DNA of 64,000 nt from Nocardioides albertanoniae (GTDB taxonomy: Bacteria; Actinomycetota; Actinomycetes; Propionibacteriales; Nocardioidaceae): positions 1 to 64,000 of the forward strand of contig NZ_VFOV01000001.1 of assembly GCF_006716315.1 (NCBI RefSeq). Direction: 5' to 3'. A model generated the notes under the pieces. That model searched no databases, was not told the origin of the DNA, and saw nothing but the letters and a program-made list of their open reading frames with translations. Each line of letters begins with the position of its first letter. Position 1 is the first letter of the stretch. The position numbers were made by a program, and so were the translations under genes. This document shows positions 33,679 through 42,617 of the stretch, piece after piece.

Positions 33679-34536
33679 ATGATCGGCACGCTCAACACCC
33701 TGGTCGAGCTCGTCGAGACCGAGCTGACCGGTGAGGTCGACGTGGCCCGGCTCGCTCGCGAGCACGGCACCACCGAGTATCACCTGCGCCGGATGTTCTC
33801 GGCCCTGGCCGGGATGCCGCTCTCGGAATACCTGCGCCGCCGCCGGATGACCCTGGCCGCGGCCGACCTGGTGGCCGGTGCGCCCGACCTCCTCGAGGTC
33901 GCGGTGCGCTACGGCTACGGCTCGACCGAGGCGTTCGGGCGCGCGTTCCGTGCCGTGCACGGAACGGCTCCCGCCGACGTACGCCGCTCGGGTGGTCCGC
34001 TACGCACACAACCCACGCTCAGGTTCCGTCTGAGCGTCGAAGGGAGCGTCCCGATGGACGTCACCATCAACGACATGCCCGAGCTCAGGCTGGTCGGCCA
34101 CGCCGCGAAGGTGCCGCTGATCTACGAGGGCACCAACCCGCACATCCAGGCTCACGTCGCCTCGATCGCACCCGAGGAGCACCAGCGGCTCAAGGCGCTC
34201 AACGACACCGACCCGCGCGGCATCCTCGCGGTGACCGCCGACCAGGAGCCCGATGCCGTCGAAGGGTCGATGCTGACCTATCTCCACGGCGTCGCGGTCA
34301 GCTCGACCGTCGAGGTCGGCGACCTCGACACCATCACGGTGCCGGCCGGATCCTGGGCCGTCTTCGCATCCCGAGGGCCGCACCCGGAGGCGCTGCAGAA
34401 GCTCTGGGCCGCGACCGCCACCGACTGGTTCCCGTCGAACCCGTGGCGACTCCGCCCGGGCCCGTCGGTGCTGCGCTACCTCGAGCTCACCGAGACGTAC
34501 GCGTCGTGTGAGCTCTGGATGCCGGTGGAGCAGTAA
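33679..34536 (+). CDS. AraC-family regulator with GyrI-like effector-binding domain
   Basis: The product is 285 residues; GAAAGGAGG precedes ATG 33679. Two helix-turn-helix motifs fill residues 1-105 (ARLAREHGTTEYHLRRMFS; VAVRYGYGSTEAFGRAFRAV). A GyrI/BmrR-like ligand domain follows from about 120 (MDVTINDMPELRLVGHA) and ends CELWMPVE. Such SoxS/Rob-like fusions respond to small hydrophobic compounds. Its ligand and targets are unknown; tandem 10-bp repeats lie upstream. Confidence 0.9.
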   Translation: MIGTLNTLVELVETELTGEVDVARLAREHGTTEYHLRRMFSALAGMPLSEYLRRRRMTLAAADLVAGAPDLLEVAVRYGYGSTEAFGRAFRAVHGTAPADVRRSGGPLRTQPTLRFRLSVEGSVPMDVTINDMPELRLVGHAAKVPLIYEGTNPHIQAHVASIAPEEHQRLKALNDTDPRGILAVTADQEPDAVEGSMLTYLHGVAVSSTVEVGDLDTITVPAGSWAVFASRGPHPEALQKLWAATATDWFPSNPWRLRPGPSVLRYLELTETYASCELWMPVEQ

Positions 34537-34676
34537 CCCGCTGGTCGAGCCGCGAGCGCCAGCGAGCGTGTCGAGACCAACACGTTCCCATCGAGCGCGA
34601 CACGGGATGTGTTGGTCTCGACACGCCTCCGCCTAGCGGCTCCGAGGTCTGAACGGAGTGGCCTTCGACCAGCGGG
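34537..34676. repeat. Long imperfect inverted repeat between convergent genes
   Basis: Outer arms CCCGCTGGTCGA (34537-34548) and its complement at 34665-34676; inner arms GCGTGTCGAGACCAACAC (34566-34583) and an exact complement at 34609-34626. The TGGTCTCGACACGC words resemble dispersed intergenic repeats known in Nocardioides-like genomes. It may be a non-autonomous repeat that also ends both transcripts. Confidence 0.7.
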
Positions 34677-34678
34677 GT

Positions 34679-35617
34679 TCAGCGGATGGTGACCTGACGG
34701 TTGGCGAGCCCGGCGCGGGCCGAGCGCACCTCGGGGGTGATCTCGGAGTCGTCGGCGAGGGCGTCGTCGAGCAGCTTCTTGAACGCCACCGCCGGCTCCT
34801 CGAGCGCCTCGGCGCCGGTGCCGACCGGCAGGTCCCAGACGGGTGCGAGCAGACCGTGGGCACGGAACATGCCGACGAAACGGGCGTCGGGAACGATCAC
34901 GTCGTCGCCGGCCACATGCAGTCGCGCGAGGGCGGTGAGCAGGGCGTCCTCGGGCTCGGGCATCACCCAGCGCAGGTGCTCCTTGGAGCCGACCGAGGTC
35001 CAGTAGGCGGCCTCGACGGAGGTCAGGCGGGCGGTCGGCAGCACCGACTCGTTGGCGTGCTCGAGTGCGTGCTCCAGGTCGGCCTTGTCCTCGACGTCGG
35101 CGATCCACCAGTCGAAGCCCTCGTGGACGGTGACGGCCAGCTCGGAGTCGGCCACCAGGTCCTGCAGCCGGGGGCCGTCGCCCGGAGCGGCGGTGAGACC
35201 GAAGATGCCGGACTCGCCCGCGGCACGCGCCTCCAGAGCGAGGAGCAGCGCGGCCGCGACGTCACGCGAGACGTCGCCGTAGTTGTGCTGCACCTGCAGC
35301 CCGGCCCAGACCTCGCCCGAGTCACGCGACATCGCCGGCGCCGCGCCGGGCAGCAGCGTACCCAGGGTCACCGGCGTCGACTCGTGGCCCTTCACCTGGA
35401 GCGACACCGTCGCCGAGGGCACCAGCTCGCGCAGCGCGACCAGGTCGCACTCGCCGGGCAGGCCCTCGAACGGGCGCCCCACGAAGGCGCCGCCGGCAGC
35501 ACCGTGGCACGCCTTGTAACGCTTGCCGGACCCGCACGGGCACGCCGCGCGCGGGTTGGGACCGTCCGCCGGGGCCGCAGCCGCCTGACGGTTCTTCACT
35601 CGGGACTTCTTGGCCAC
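34679..35617 (-). CDS. SEC-C motif protein, DUF5926 family
   Basis: The product is 312 residues from GTG 35617 (V-AKKSRVKNRQ). A basic N-terminus is followed by a SEC-C zinc motif, ACPCGSGKRYKACHG at about 25-40, with the C-x-C-x8-C-H pattern. The remainder (about 50-312) is the DUF5926 domain, conserved in actinobacteria and of unknown function. SEC-C motifs often bind the ribosome or chaperones. A TTG at 35623 is an alternative start; TAGGGT six bases upstream of the GTG favours leaderless use of 35617. Confidence 0.88.
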   Translation of the reverse strand: MAKKSRVKNRQAAAAPADGPNPRAACPCGSGKRYKACHGAAGGAFVGRPFEGLPGECDLVALRELVPSATVSLQVKGHESTPVTLGTLLPGAAPAMSRDSGEVWAGLQVQHNYGDVSRDVAAALLLALEARAAGESGIFGLTAAPGDGPRLQDLVADSELAVTVHEGFDWWIADVEDKADLEHALEHANESVLPTARLTSVEAAYWTSVGSKEHLRWVMPEPEDALLTALARLHVAGDDVIVPDARFVGMFRAHGLLAPVWDLPVGTGAEALEEPAVAFKKLLDDALADDSEITPEVRSARAGLANRQVTIR

Positions 35618-35623
35618 GGCCAA

Positions 35624-35629
35624 ACCCTA
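35624..35629 (-). promoter_or_regulatory. Leaderless-type -10 (TAGGGT)
   Basis: TAGGGT, six bases, GTG 35617 on the minus strand. Confidence 0.5.
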
Positions 35630-35651
35630 ACCTGCCGAGCTCCCGCCCCGG

Positions 35652-35720
35652 GTAACACGTCGTTCGTAGTACTACTCGCCCTATCGAAACGACCGGATGG
35701 TCCTACGAACGACGTGTTAC
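35652..35720. repeat. Perfect 18-bp inverted repeat with 33-bp spacer
   Basis: GTAACACGTCGTTCGTAG (35652-35669) has an exact reverse complement at 35703-35720. It lies between the GDPD stop (35729) and the promoter of the SEC-C gene, both on the minus strand. It is probably the GDPD terminator or a dispersed repeat; no T-tract. Confidence 0.65.
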
Positions 35721-35728
35721 ACCCCCGC

Positions 35729-36499
35729 TCAGCGCCCCAGCAGCCCCAGCAGGAACCCCGGCCGGTCGGTGATCAACGACTGCACCTGCAGGTCGAGACA
35801 GAGCTTGAGCTGCTCCTCGGTGTTGACGGTGTAGACGTGGAGGTTGCGGCCCTTCTGCGCCAGCCTCCGGGCGAGCTTGGGGTGCGCGGTGAGCATGTCG
35901 ATGCCCGCGCCGAGCCACCAGTCCTCACCGATCACATGCCGCAGGAGCGACCAGTTGGCGGCGCGGTCGACGAGCTGCACGAGAGGTACGCCGGGGGCCA
36001 GTCTCTCGACGCGCTGCAGCGCCGTGAACGAGAAGCTCATCACCCGCACCGGACCGCCCGGGCCGGCCCAGCCGAAGTCACCGAGCACGTCGACGAGCCG
36101 GCCCTCGGTCAGCCCGCCGTAGCGGGTCGGGTGCTTGGTCTCGATGGCCACCTCGACGTGGCGGTCGTAGTCGTGGACGGTCCGCAGCAGCCGGTGCAGG
36201 GTCAGCACGCCACGCATGTCGGGGTCCGGATCGACCGTGACCCCGGAGCGGACATCGCCCTTCCACGCCGCGAAGTCGATCGCCTGCAGCTCGGCGAGCG
36301 TCATCTCCGAGACCAGCCCCTGGGCGCCGATACGACGCAGGTGACGGTCGTGGACGCAGACGAGGTGTCCGTCCATCGTCAGACGTACGTCGCACTCCAG
36401 GGCGTCGGCGCCCGCGTCGAGCGCTGCGACGTACGCGGCCAGGGTGTGCTCGGCGATGTCATGACTGGCGCCGCGATGCGCGACGACCTGGGGCCTCAT
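35729..36499 (-). CDS. Glycerophosphodiester phosphodiesterase
   Basis: The product is 256 residues from ATG 36499. It cleaves glycerophosphodiesters to glycerol 3-phosphate and an alcohol. The TIM-barrel catalytic set is present: VAHRGAS at the start, ALECDVRLTMDGHLVCVHD (Glu, Asp, His at about 40-57), and a Glu-Lys pair in IETKHP. There is no signal peptide, so it acts in the cytosol. No ribosome site is seen; ATG 36517 is an alternative. Confidence 0.93.
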   Translation of the reverse strand: MRPQVVAHRGASHDIAEHTLAAYVAALDAGADALECDVRLTMDGHLVCVHDRHLRRIGAQGLVSEMTLAELQAIDFAAWKGDVRSGVTVDPDPDMRGVLTLHRLLRTVHDYDRHVEVAIETKHPTRYGGLTEGRLVDVLGDFGWAGPGGPVRVMSFSFTALQRVERLAPGVPLVQLVDRAANWSLLRHVIGEDWWLGAGIDMLTAHPKLARRLAQKGRNLHVYTVNTEEQLKLCLDLQVQSLITDRPGFLLGLLGR

Positions 36500-36655
36500 A
36501 CATCGATTGTGTGTCATCGACCAAGGCCGTCGCACGCGACACGAGCGGGGAGTCCCGGATCGCGGAGTATGAAAATTCTTTACCCAGGGGCGTACAGATC
36601 TGGCATCCTCCTCGGACACGGCCGGCCCGAAAGGGACAGAGCTCGAAGGAGACGG

Positions 36656-37582
36656 ATGGATCTCGGAAGCCACAACATCGGCGGGCCCCGCGACGTCGGG
36701 CACTTCCGCGACCAGGAGTCGTTCGCGCGGTTCGCGGAGGCCTACTCGGCCGCCTTCGAGAAGATGCCGCCGATGCGGGTGCAGGACGTGGAGACGAGCT
36801 ATGGACGCCTACGGGCCTACTGGTTCGGCGACGCCGACGACGTCCCGATCGTCCTCCTGCCCGGCAGCGGCGCGGCGACCCCGATGTGGTGGGACCACCT
36901 CCACGACCTGGCCGGCCTCGGCCATCCGGTGGTCGCCGTCGAGCCGATCGGCCAGGCCGGGGCGAGCCGCCAGACCGCACCCATCAAGCACGCCGACCAC
37001 GCGACCCGCTGGTTCACGGAGGCGCTCGAAGCCCTCGCCCCGGAGGGCGCGCACGTGATCGGAGCCAGCCTCGGTGGCTGGCTGGGCCTGCAGACGGCCG
37101 TACGCTCCCCGGAGCGGTTCCGCTCGCTGACTGTCATCGATCCGCCGAGCGTCTTCGCCCGGCTCAGCCCGACCTTCCTGGCGCTCGGCATCGGCTCCTC
37201 GATCCGGTTCCTGCCGAGCTCCGTGCGCCGCTGGATGTTCGACACCATCATCGGCCTCGGCCCCTCGGACGCCGACGATCCGGACGCCGTCCTCGCCATG
37301 GCGGCGTTCGACACCTTCGGGCTGCGGCTGCCGCCTCCGTCCGGCCTCACCGACGACGACCTGGCAGGGGTCGCGGTGCCGGTGCTGGCGCTGATCGGCG
37401 GGCGCAGCCGCGTCCACGCCCCGGACAAGGCAGCTCAGCGCGCCCGGCTGATGCCCGGCGCGACCGTCGAGGTGTGGGCGACGGCCGGCCATGTGCTCAA
37501 CGCCGCCTACCCGATCCGGTTCGCCGCGGCCGTGGGCAAGCACATCACCGGCCGCCGGCCACCCGCAGCGTCGTCGCGGTGA
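36656..37582 (+). CDS. Alpha/beta hydrolase
   Basis: The product is 308 residues from ATG 36656 with GAAGGAG upstream. It has LLPGSGAATPMWWDHL (oxyanion), the nucleophile in GASLGGWLG (Ser), an Asp after the cap in the LIGGRSRVHAP region, and His in TAGHVLNAAYP. The triad looks complete, unlike the hydrolase at 10326. The substrate is unknown; esters or lactones are typical. Its last 38 bases overlap the convergent SDR gene. Confidence 0.88.
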   Translation: MDLGSHNIGGPRDVGHFRDQESFARFAEAYSAAFEKMPPMRVQDVETSYGRLRAYWFGDADDVPIVLLPGSGAATPMWWDHLHDLAGLGHPVVAVEPIGQAGASRQTAPIKHADHATRWFTEALEALAPEGAHVIGASLGGWLGLQTAVRSPERFRSLTVIDPPSVFARLSPTFLALGIGSSIRFLPSSVRRWMFDTIIGLGPSDADDPDAVLAMAAFDTFGLRLPPPSGLTDDDLAGVAVPVLALIGGRSRVHAPDKAAQRARLMPGATVEVWATAGHVLNAAYPIRFAAAVGKHITGRRPPAASSR

Positions 37583-38264
37583 CGTAGCCGGCCTTCTCGC
37601 TCATCAGCCACGCGACCGCCTCCGCGACCTCGTCGGGTGAGGACGCGCGACCGAGCGGGATCTGCGGCGCCATCCGCTCGATCCGGTCGGGGTCGCCGGT
37701 GGAGGCGTGCAGGTCGGTCTCGGTGAGCCCGGGCGCGACCGCGACCACCCGGATCCCCAGGCTCGCGACCTCGAGCCCGAGCCCCTTCGTAAGAGCGTCG
37801 ATGCCTGCCTTCGCGGCGGCGTAGTGCACGTACTCACCCGGCGAGCCGAGCGTGGCGGCGCCCGAGGAGATGTTGACGATCACGCCTCCCGCACCGGTCA
37901 TGGCAGCCACCGCCGCGCGGGCGACCAGCGTCGGGCCGACCAGGTTGACGGCGTACGTCGTCCGGATCTCGTCGGCAGGCGTGTCGACCAGGGGCGCGTA
38001 GCGGTAGGTCGCGCCGGCGTTGTTGACCACGCCGGTGATCGGGCCGGCGGCCTCGAACAGCTCGGCGATGCCGGCGTCGGTGGTGATGTCGGCGCGCACG
38101 ATCTCGCAGGCGGCTCCGAGCTCCCGCACCGAGTCACGCGTCGACGCGGCCGCCTCGGAGTCGGCCAGATAGCCGAGCACCAGCGAGTGGCCGTCGGCGG
38201 CGAGCCGACGAGCGATGGCGGCGCCGATGCCGCGGGTGCCACCGGTGACGAGAGTGCGTTTCAC
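37545..38264 (-). CDS. Short-chain dehydrogenase/reductase (FabG-like)
   Basis: The product is 239 residues. It has the classical SDR layout: TGGTRGIG (NADP site, 8-15), NNAGA, catalytic Ser in ISSGAA, and Y-x-x-x-K in HYAAAKAG. It reduces a ketone or oxidises an alcohol; the substrate is not evident. The start overlaps the stop of the membrane protein gene by four bases. The 3' end overlaps the convergent hydrolase by 38 bases. Confidence 0.93.
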   Translation of the reverse strand: MKRTLVTGGTRGIGAAIARRLAADGHSLVLGYLADSEAAASTRDSVRELGAACEIVRADITTDAGIAELFEAAGPITGVVNNAGATYRYAPLVDTPADEIRTTYAVNLVGPTLVARAAVAAMTGAGGVIVNISSGAATLGSPGEYVHYAAAKAGIDALTKGLGLEVASLGIRVVAVAPGLTETDLHASTGDPDRIERMAPQIPLGRASSPDEVAEAVAWLMSEKAGYVTATTLRVAGGR

Positions 38265-39061
38265 CCCCGAAGAGTGTCACGCAGCTTCCACGCCACCAAC
38301 ACCGATGCCAGCACACCGGCCAGCGCCCAGCCGGCCGGGTAGTGCACGGCGGGCTCGTTCCAGCGCTCGTGGAAGTAGACCAGGTGGGAGGAGAGCAGGC
38401 CGATGTCGACCGAGCGGCCCTCCTGCACCAGCACCCCGACGGCGACCAGCACCGTGAGCAGGGTCTGCATCGCCCAGCCCAGGATCCACGCGGGCAGCCA
38501 GGCGACCACATCGACACCGCGGCGTACGGAGGTCACGAGCACGGTCACCAGCGCGGCCGCCAGCAGGGCGTTGAGGACCGACGACGGCAGGTCGCCGGGG
38601 AGCACGCCGTCGAGCCAGGCAGGTGTGCAGACGGCCGGCGCGGCCAGCATCGGAGCACGCAGCACGCAGGGCCCCAGGCTCGCGGCGAGCCCCGCCCCGA
38701 GGCCGACGAGAGTGGTGACCCCGGCGATCGCGACCATGTTGAGGAGCATCGCCTGGTTGCCCGCCCCCGGGCCGGCGCCGAGCGAGATCCCGACCAGGGC
38801 GGCAGCCGCGACACCGATGCTCGCCAGCGTCGCACCGAGCAGTCGCCGACCGGGCAGCAGGCCGGCCGTGAGACCGCCGAGCGCGGCGGCGAGCAGCGTG
38901 AACGAGACCAGCTCGGCGACCATCGGGGCGAGCAGGAGAGGCTGCGGGTTGACGAGCTGCGGGAGGAAACCGACGCCCCACCCGCCGGCCGCGACCAACG
39001 GCACCATCCATGGACGCACCCGCGCAGGCCTCATCGGTTCAGGCCTCATCGGTTCAGGCAT
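38261..39061 (-). CDS. Hypothetical polytopic membrane protein
   Basis: The product is 266 residues from ATG 39061. The N-terminus MPEPMRPEPMRPARVRPW holds a duplicated EPMRP block made by a perfect 15-bp DNA repeat. About seven membrane helices follow. The charged loop SSHLVYFHERWNEPAVHYPAG lies before the last helix. I recognise no family. It is coupled by a four-base overlap to the SDR gene, so a joint role is possible. Confidence 0.65.
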   Translation of the reverse strand: MPEPMRPEPMRPARVRPWMVPLVAAGGWGVGFLPQLVNPQPLLLAPMVAELVSFTLLAAALGGLTAGLLPGRRLLGATLASIGVAAAALVGISLGAGPGAGNQAMLLNMVAIAGVTTLVGLGAGLAASLGPCVLRAPMLAAPAVCTPAWLDGVLPGDLPSSVLNALLAAALVTVLVTSVRRGVDVVAWLPAWILGWAMQTLLTVLVAVGVLVQEGRSVDIGLLSSHLVYFHERWNEPAVHYPAGWALAGVLASVLVAWKLRDTLRG

Positions 39062-39100
39062 GCCCACCACCGTGACAGGTGCGGGCTGAGCCCAGGCAGC

Positions 39101-39125
39101 GCGTTGGATAACTCCAACCCAACGC
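39101..39125. repeat. Small inverted repeat in a divergent promoter region
   Basis: GCGTTGG (39101-39107) faces CCAACGC (39119-39125) across TTGGATAACTCCAA-type sequence, between the divergent membrane-protein and transglycosylase genes. It could be an operator. Confidence 0.4.
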
Positions 39126-39257
39126 AAGATGCCCAATTATTGAGGTCTCTTTCCGGCAAGCACCGGATTTCTTATTGTCAGGCGGTGGACTGACCGACCT
39201 GGGTACCCTCGGACTACGGCACACGTACGCCACGCGGTGGATGAGGTGAGAATCGGC

Positions 39258-40619
39258 GTGAGCAAGGCATCGCGGCATGTCTGGATGACGGCGCTCGCGG
39301 GCATCGGGCCCCGAGTCGTCGCCGCTGTCGCGTTGATCGCCACCTTCGCCGTCATGGCCCCCGAGGAGGGCCGGCTCGACACCGGCCGGCACCCCGGTCT
39401 GCCCGACCCGGGCGCGCTGCAGGACCCGCTCGGCGTCGCGGGCTCGATGGGCGGCGTGCGAGACCTGACCACGGCCGACTCCGTGAAGCTGGCCGCCGAT
39501 GCATCGGAGCTGTCGATCCCGCCGGTCGCCCTGGCCGCCTACCAGCGCTCGTCCACGGTGCTCAACGACGCCGATACCTCGTGCCGCATCGACTGGGCGC
39601 TGGTCGCCGCGATCGGCATGGTCGAGAGCAACCACGGTCGCCACGGCGGCAGCGAGCTCGGCCCCAACGGCACCGCCGAGCCGGCGATCATCGGCGTGGC
39701 GCTCGACGGCAAGGACGGGCGCGCCGAGATCCGCGACACCGACCGCGGCCTCTACGACCACGACACCGTCTACGACCGTGCGGTCGGCCCGATGCAGTTC
39801 CTCCCCTCGACCTGGACCTACGCCGGGGCCGACGGCGACGGCGACAACCGCCGCGACCCGCAAGACATCGACGACGCCGCGGTCGCGGGCGCCGCCTACC
39901 TCTGCGCCGGCACCGAAGACGTCAGCACCGACGCCGGCGCCCGCACCGCCGTCTTCCGCTACAACCAGAGCCAGACGTACGTCGACACGGTGCTGCAGAT
40001 CGCCGAGAAGTATCGCAACGGCGAGTTCCCCGGCTCGGCGGTCGTCGACGGTGGAACGCCCTCGACGGTCGAGCCCACGGCTTCCCCGCTGCCTCCCAAG
40101 ACCGTGCGCGCCGACAAGCCGGCCGCCCCGGCACCGAGCGAGACGCCCAAGGCTGCGCCGGCCCCGGAGATGCCGGAGGCGACGCTCAAGGACAGCAAGG
40201 GTCCGGAGCCGTCGGAGTCGGCGGATGTCAGCGATGAGGAGAAGGGTGAGGAGGAGAACAACGGCGGGGATCAGGGGAGCACAACCCCAACGCCTACGCC
40301 TACTCCCACCCCGACGCCGACCGATCCGCCGGTCACGGAGGAGCCCGAAGAGCCCACAGTCGAGGAGAAGTGTGAGGCGGCGGTGCGAGTCATGTACCCG
40401 ACCATCGTCCCCACGACCACGCCCGAGTCCAGCCAACCGAGCGCTACACCTTCTGCTGTCCCGGAGGAACCGCTGTTCGACCGAATCGTCGACCTGTGCG
40501 TTGACAGCTTCCCGGACTCGGCGGCTGCACTGCCGGAGGAGATTGACGAGTTCCTACGGGCTCTTGCAGGTGATGATGCATGGGCGGAGCTCCCAGACCC
40601 TGTGTCACTGGCTGAGTGA
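39258..40619 (+). CDS. Secreted lytic transglycosylase-like protein with Thr-Pro repeat tail
   Basis: The product is 453 residues from GTG 39258, with GAGGTGA eight bases upstream (GTG 39237 possible). A signal anchor (about 10-35) precedes an SLT-like domain: IDWALVAAIGMVESNHGRHG carries the likely catalytic Glu123, then AVGPMQFLPSTW and AVFRYNQSQTYVDTV. After 260 comes a low-complexity acidic/Pro region with a (TP)n run, then a short C-terminal domain with paired Cys (CEAAV, DLCVD). It should cut peptidoglycan glycan strands outside the cell. Confidence 0.87.
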   Translation: MSKASRHVWMTALAGIGPRVVAAVALIATFAVMAPEEGRLDTGRHPGLPDPGALQDPLGVAGSMGGVRDLTTADSVKLAADASELSIPPVALAAYQRSSTVLNDADTSCRIDWALVAAIGMVESNHGRHGGSELGPNGTAEPAIIGVALDGKDGRAEIRDTDRGLYDHDTVYDRAVGPMQFLPSTWTYAGADGDGDNRRDPQDIDDAAVAGAAYLCAGTEDVSTDAGARTAVFRYNQSQTYVDTVLQIAEKYRNGEFPGSAVVDGGTPSTVEPTASPLPPKTVRADKPAAPAPSETPKAAPAPEMPEATLKDSKGPEPSESADVSDEEKGEEENNGGDQGSTTPTPTPTPTPTPTDPPVTEEPEEPTVEEKCEAAVRVMYPTIVPTTTPESSQPSATPSAVPEEPLFDRIVDLCVDSFPDSAAALPEEIDEFLRALAGDDAWAELPDPVSLAE

Positions 40620-40628
40620 CACCAGCAC

Positions 40629-41645
40629 TCAACTGACCTTGATCACGGTCTTCCCGAAGTTCTGCCCCCGCAACATCCGGTTGAACGCCTCGGGAGCGTT
40701 CTCGAGCCCCTCGGTGACGTCCTCGCGATAGCGAAGCTTGCCGTCGGCGATCCAGCCGGCGGCCTGGGTGAGGAAGTTGCGCTGGTGGTCGGCGGCGAAC
40801 TCGTCCTGGATGAACCCCCGGATCAGCAGCGACCTGGTGAGGATGTTGCTCATCAGCGCGGGTGCGCGGTTGGGGCCCTCCGGCGCCGAGGTGTCGTTGT
40901 AGTGCGCGACGAGACCGCAGACCGGCACTCGGGCGAACTTGTTGAGCAGCGGCAGCACCGCGTCCCACACGTGCCCGCCGACGTTCTCGAAGTAGACGTC
41001 GATGCCGTCGGGCACTGCCGCCTTCAGCTGCTCCTTGAAGTCGGGCGCACGGTGGTCGAGGGCGGCGTCGAAGCCGAGCTCGTCGAGGTGGGCGACCTTC
41101 TCCGGGCCGCCGGCGATGCCGACCGCGCGGCAACCGAGGATCTTCGCGATCTGCCCGACGGTCGCTCCGACCGGCCCGGTCGCGGCGGCCACCACGACGG
41201 TCTCACCGGGCTTGGGCTGGCCGATCTGGGTCAGTCCGGCGTACGCGGTGAAGCCAGGCATGCCGAGCACTCCGAGGGCGGTGGAGATCGGTGCCGCGTC
41301 CGGGTCGAGCGGCCTGGTCTGCTTGGCCGGGGCCACCGAGTAGCCCTGCCAGCCGCCGTAGGCCAGCACGACATCGCCCACCGCACGCGACGGGTCGCGC
41401 GACTCGACGACCTCGGCCACCGTGGCGCCGGGCATCACGTCGCCGATCTCGGTCGGCGCTGCGTACGACTTCGCATCGCTCATCCGGCCGCGCATGTAGG
41501 GGTCGAGCGAGAGATATCTCGTGCGCAGCAGCACCTCTCCGTCTCCGGGCGTCGGCACCTCGGTGGTGACGATCGAGTAGTCGTCGGCGGTCGGCTCGCC
41601 GACCGGGCGGGCACGGAGCAGGATCTGGGTGTTCTGGTCGCTCAT
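40629..41645 (-). CDS. NADP-dependent MDR-family oxidoreductase (2-alkenal reductase / curcumin reductase type)
   Basis: The product is 338 residues. It is a zinc-free medium-chain reductase: YLSLDPYMRGRMSD near 45-58, the Rossmann motif AATGPVGATVGQIAKILG, DVYFENVGGHVWDAVLP, and a C-terminal NFGKTVIKVS. These reduce alpha,beta-unsaturated carbonyls with NADPH. The gene is divergent from the dioxygenase-transporter operon, with 69 bases between starts, and convergent with the transglycosylase gene (9-base gap). Confidence 0.92.
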   Translation of the reverse strand: MSDQNTQILLRARPVGEPTADDYSIVTTEVPTPGDGEVLLRTRYLSLDPYMRGRMSDAKSYAAPTEIGDVMPGATVAEVVESRDPSRAVGDVVLAYGGWQGYSVAPAKQTRPLDPDAAPISTALGVLGMPGFTAYAGLTQIGQPKPGETVVVAAATGPVGATVGQIAKILGCRAVGIAGGPEKVAHLDELGFDAALDHRAPDFKEQLKAAVPDGIDVYFENVGGHVWDAVLPLLNKFARVPVCGLVAHYNDTSAPEGPNRAPALMSNILTRSLLIRGFIQDEFAADHQRNFLTQAAGWIADGKLRYREDVTEGLENAPEAFNRMLRGQNFGKTVIKVS

Positions 41646-41714
41646 CTCGCCATCGTGTCACGGACGGGAAACCCACATCTTGCTTAATTTGCACTAAAGA
41701 GATTGACTTACATC

Positions 41715-42617
41715 ATGAAAGGCACGGTGGACCTGCATCAGCATCTGTGGCCACCGGCCATGATCGAGGAGCTGCGCCGTCGGCGCGAGCCGCCCCACCT
41801 CGACGGCTGGACGCTTCACACCGACGGCGAGGCACCCTTCGCAGTCGACCCGGCCACCCACGACCTCGCCCGTCGCGCGGAGCAGGAGAGCGGGCTCACG
41901 CTGCTCTCCCTCTCCAGCCCGCTGGGCATCGAGACGCTTGCGCCGGACGATGCGCAGGACCTGCTCGACGCCTGGCACGGTCTCGCCGACGACCTGCCTG
42001 CCGGCTTCGGTCTCTGGGCCTCACCGGCACTGGTCCAGCCCGACCTCGACGGTCTCGCAGAGACCCTCGGGCACGACCGCATCCATGGTCTCCAGGTGCC
42101 CGCGACCGCGTTGGCGACACCGGCCGCCGTCGAGTCGCTCACCCCGGTGCTCGCTGTGGCCGAGCAGGCCGGCCTGCCCGTGCTGGTGCACCCCGGACCG
42201 GCCCCGACCACCCGCACCGGCACCACGGCGGAGCAGCCGGCGTGGTGGCCCGCCCTGACGTCGTACGTCGCCCAGCAGAGCGCCGCATGGCACGCCTGGC
42301 ATGTCGCGGGCAGGTCGCTGCTGCCGACCCTCCGGATCGCGTTCGTGGGCCTGGCCGGGCTCGCTCCGCTGCACCACGAGCGGCTCGCCCAACGAGGCGG
42401 GAGCCTCGGCGCGATCGACCGGCACGTCTACTACGAGACCTCGTCCTACGGCACCCAGGCGATCGACGCCCTCTCGCGCGTCGTCGGCGTCGACCCGCTG
42501 GTCAACGGCTCGGACCGGCCCTACGCCGAGGCGACCGACCCCGACCTCGGCGCCGCCCTGAGCCACGCGATCTTCGTCGCCAACCCACACCACCTGCTCA
42601 ACGGAGGAGACCGATGA
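41715..42617 (+). CDS. Amidohydrolase-2-type TIM-barrel hydrolase or decarboxylase
   Basis: The product is 300 residues from ATG 41715 (TTG 41703 possible). VDLHQHLWPP supplies the first HxH metal pair, VLVHPGPAP a further His, and NGSDRPY the late Asp, as in ACMSD-like decarboxylases and related hydrolases. The substrate is unknown. It is first in an operon with a cysteine-dioxygenase-like cupin and an OpuC-type importer, so it may act on the imported compound. The AT-rich upstream (GCTTAATTTGCACTAAAG) probably holds the promoter. Confidence 0.8.
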   Translation: MKGTVDLHQHLWPPAMIEELRRRREPPHLDGWTLHTDGEAPFAVDPATHDLARRAEQESGLTLLSLSSPLGIETLAPDDAQDLLDAWHGLADDLPAGFGLWASPALVQPDLDGLAETLGHDRIHGLQVPATALATPAAVESLTPVLAVAEQAGLPVLVHPGPAPTTRTGTTAEQPAWWPALTSYVAQQSAAWHAWHVAGRSLLPTLRIAFVGLAGLAPLHHERLAQRGGSLGAIDRHVYYETSSYGTQAIDALSRVVGVDPLVNGSDRPYAEATDPDLGAALSHAIFVANPHHLLNGGDR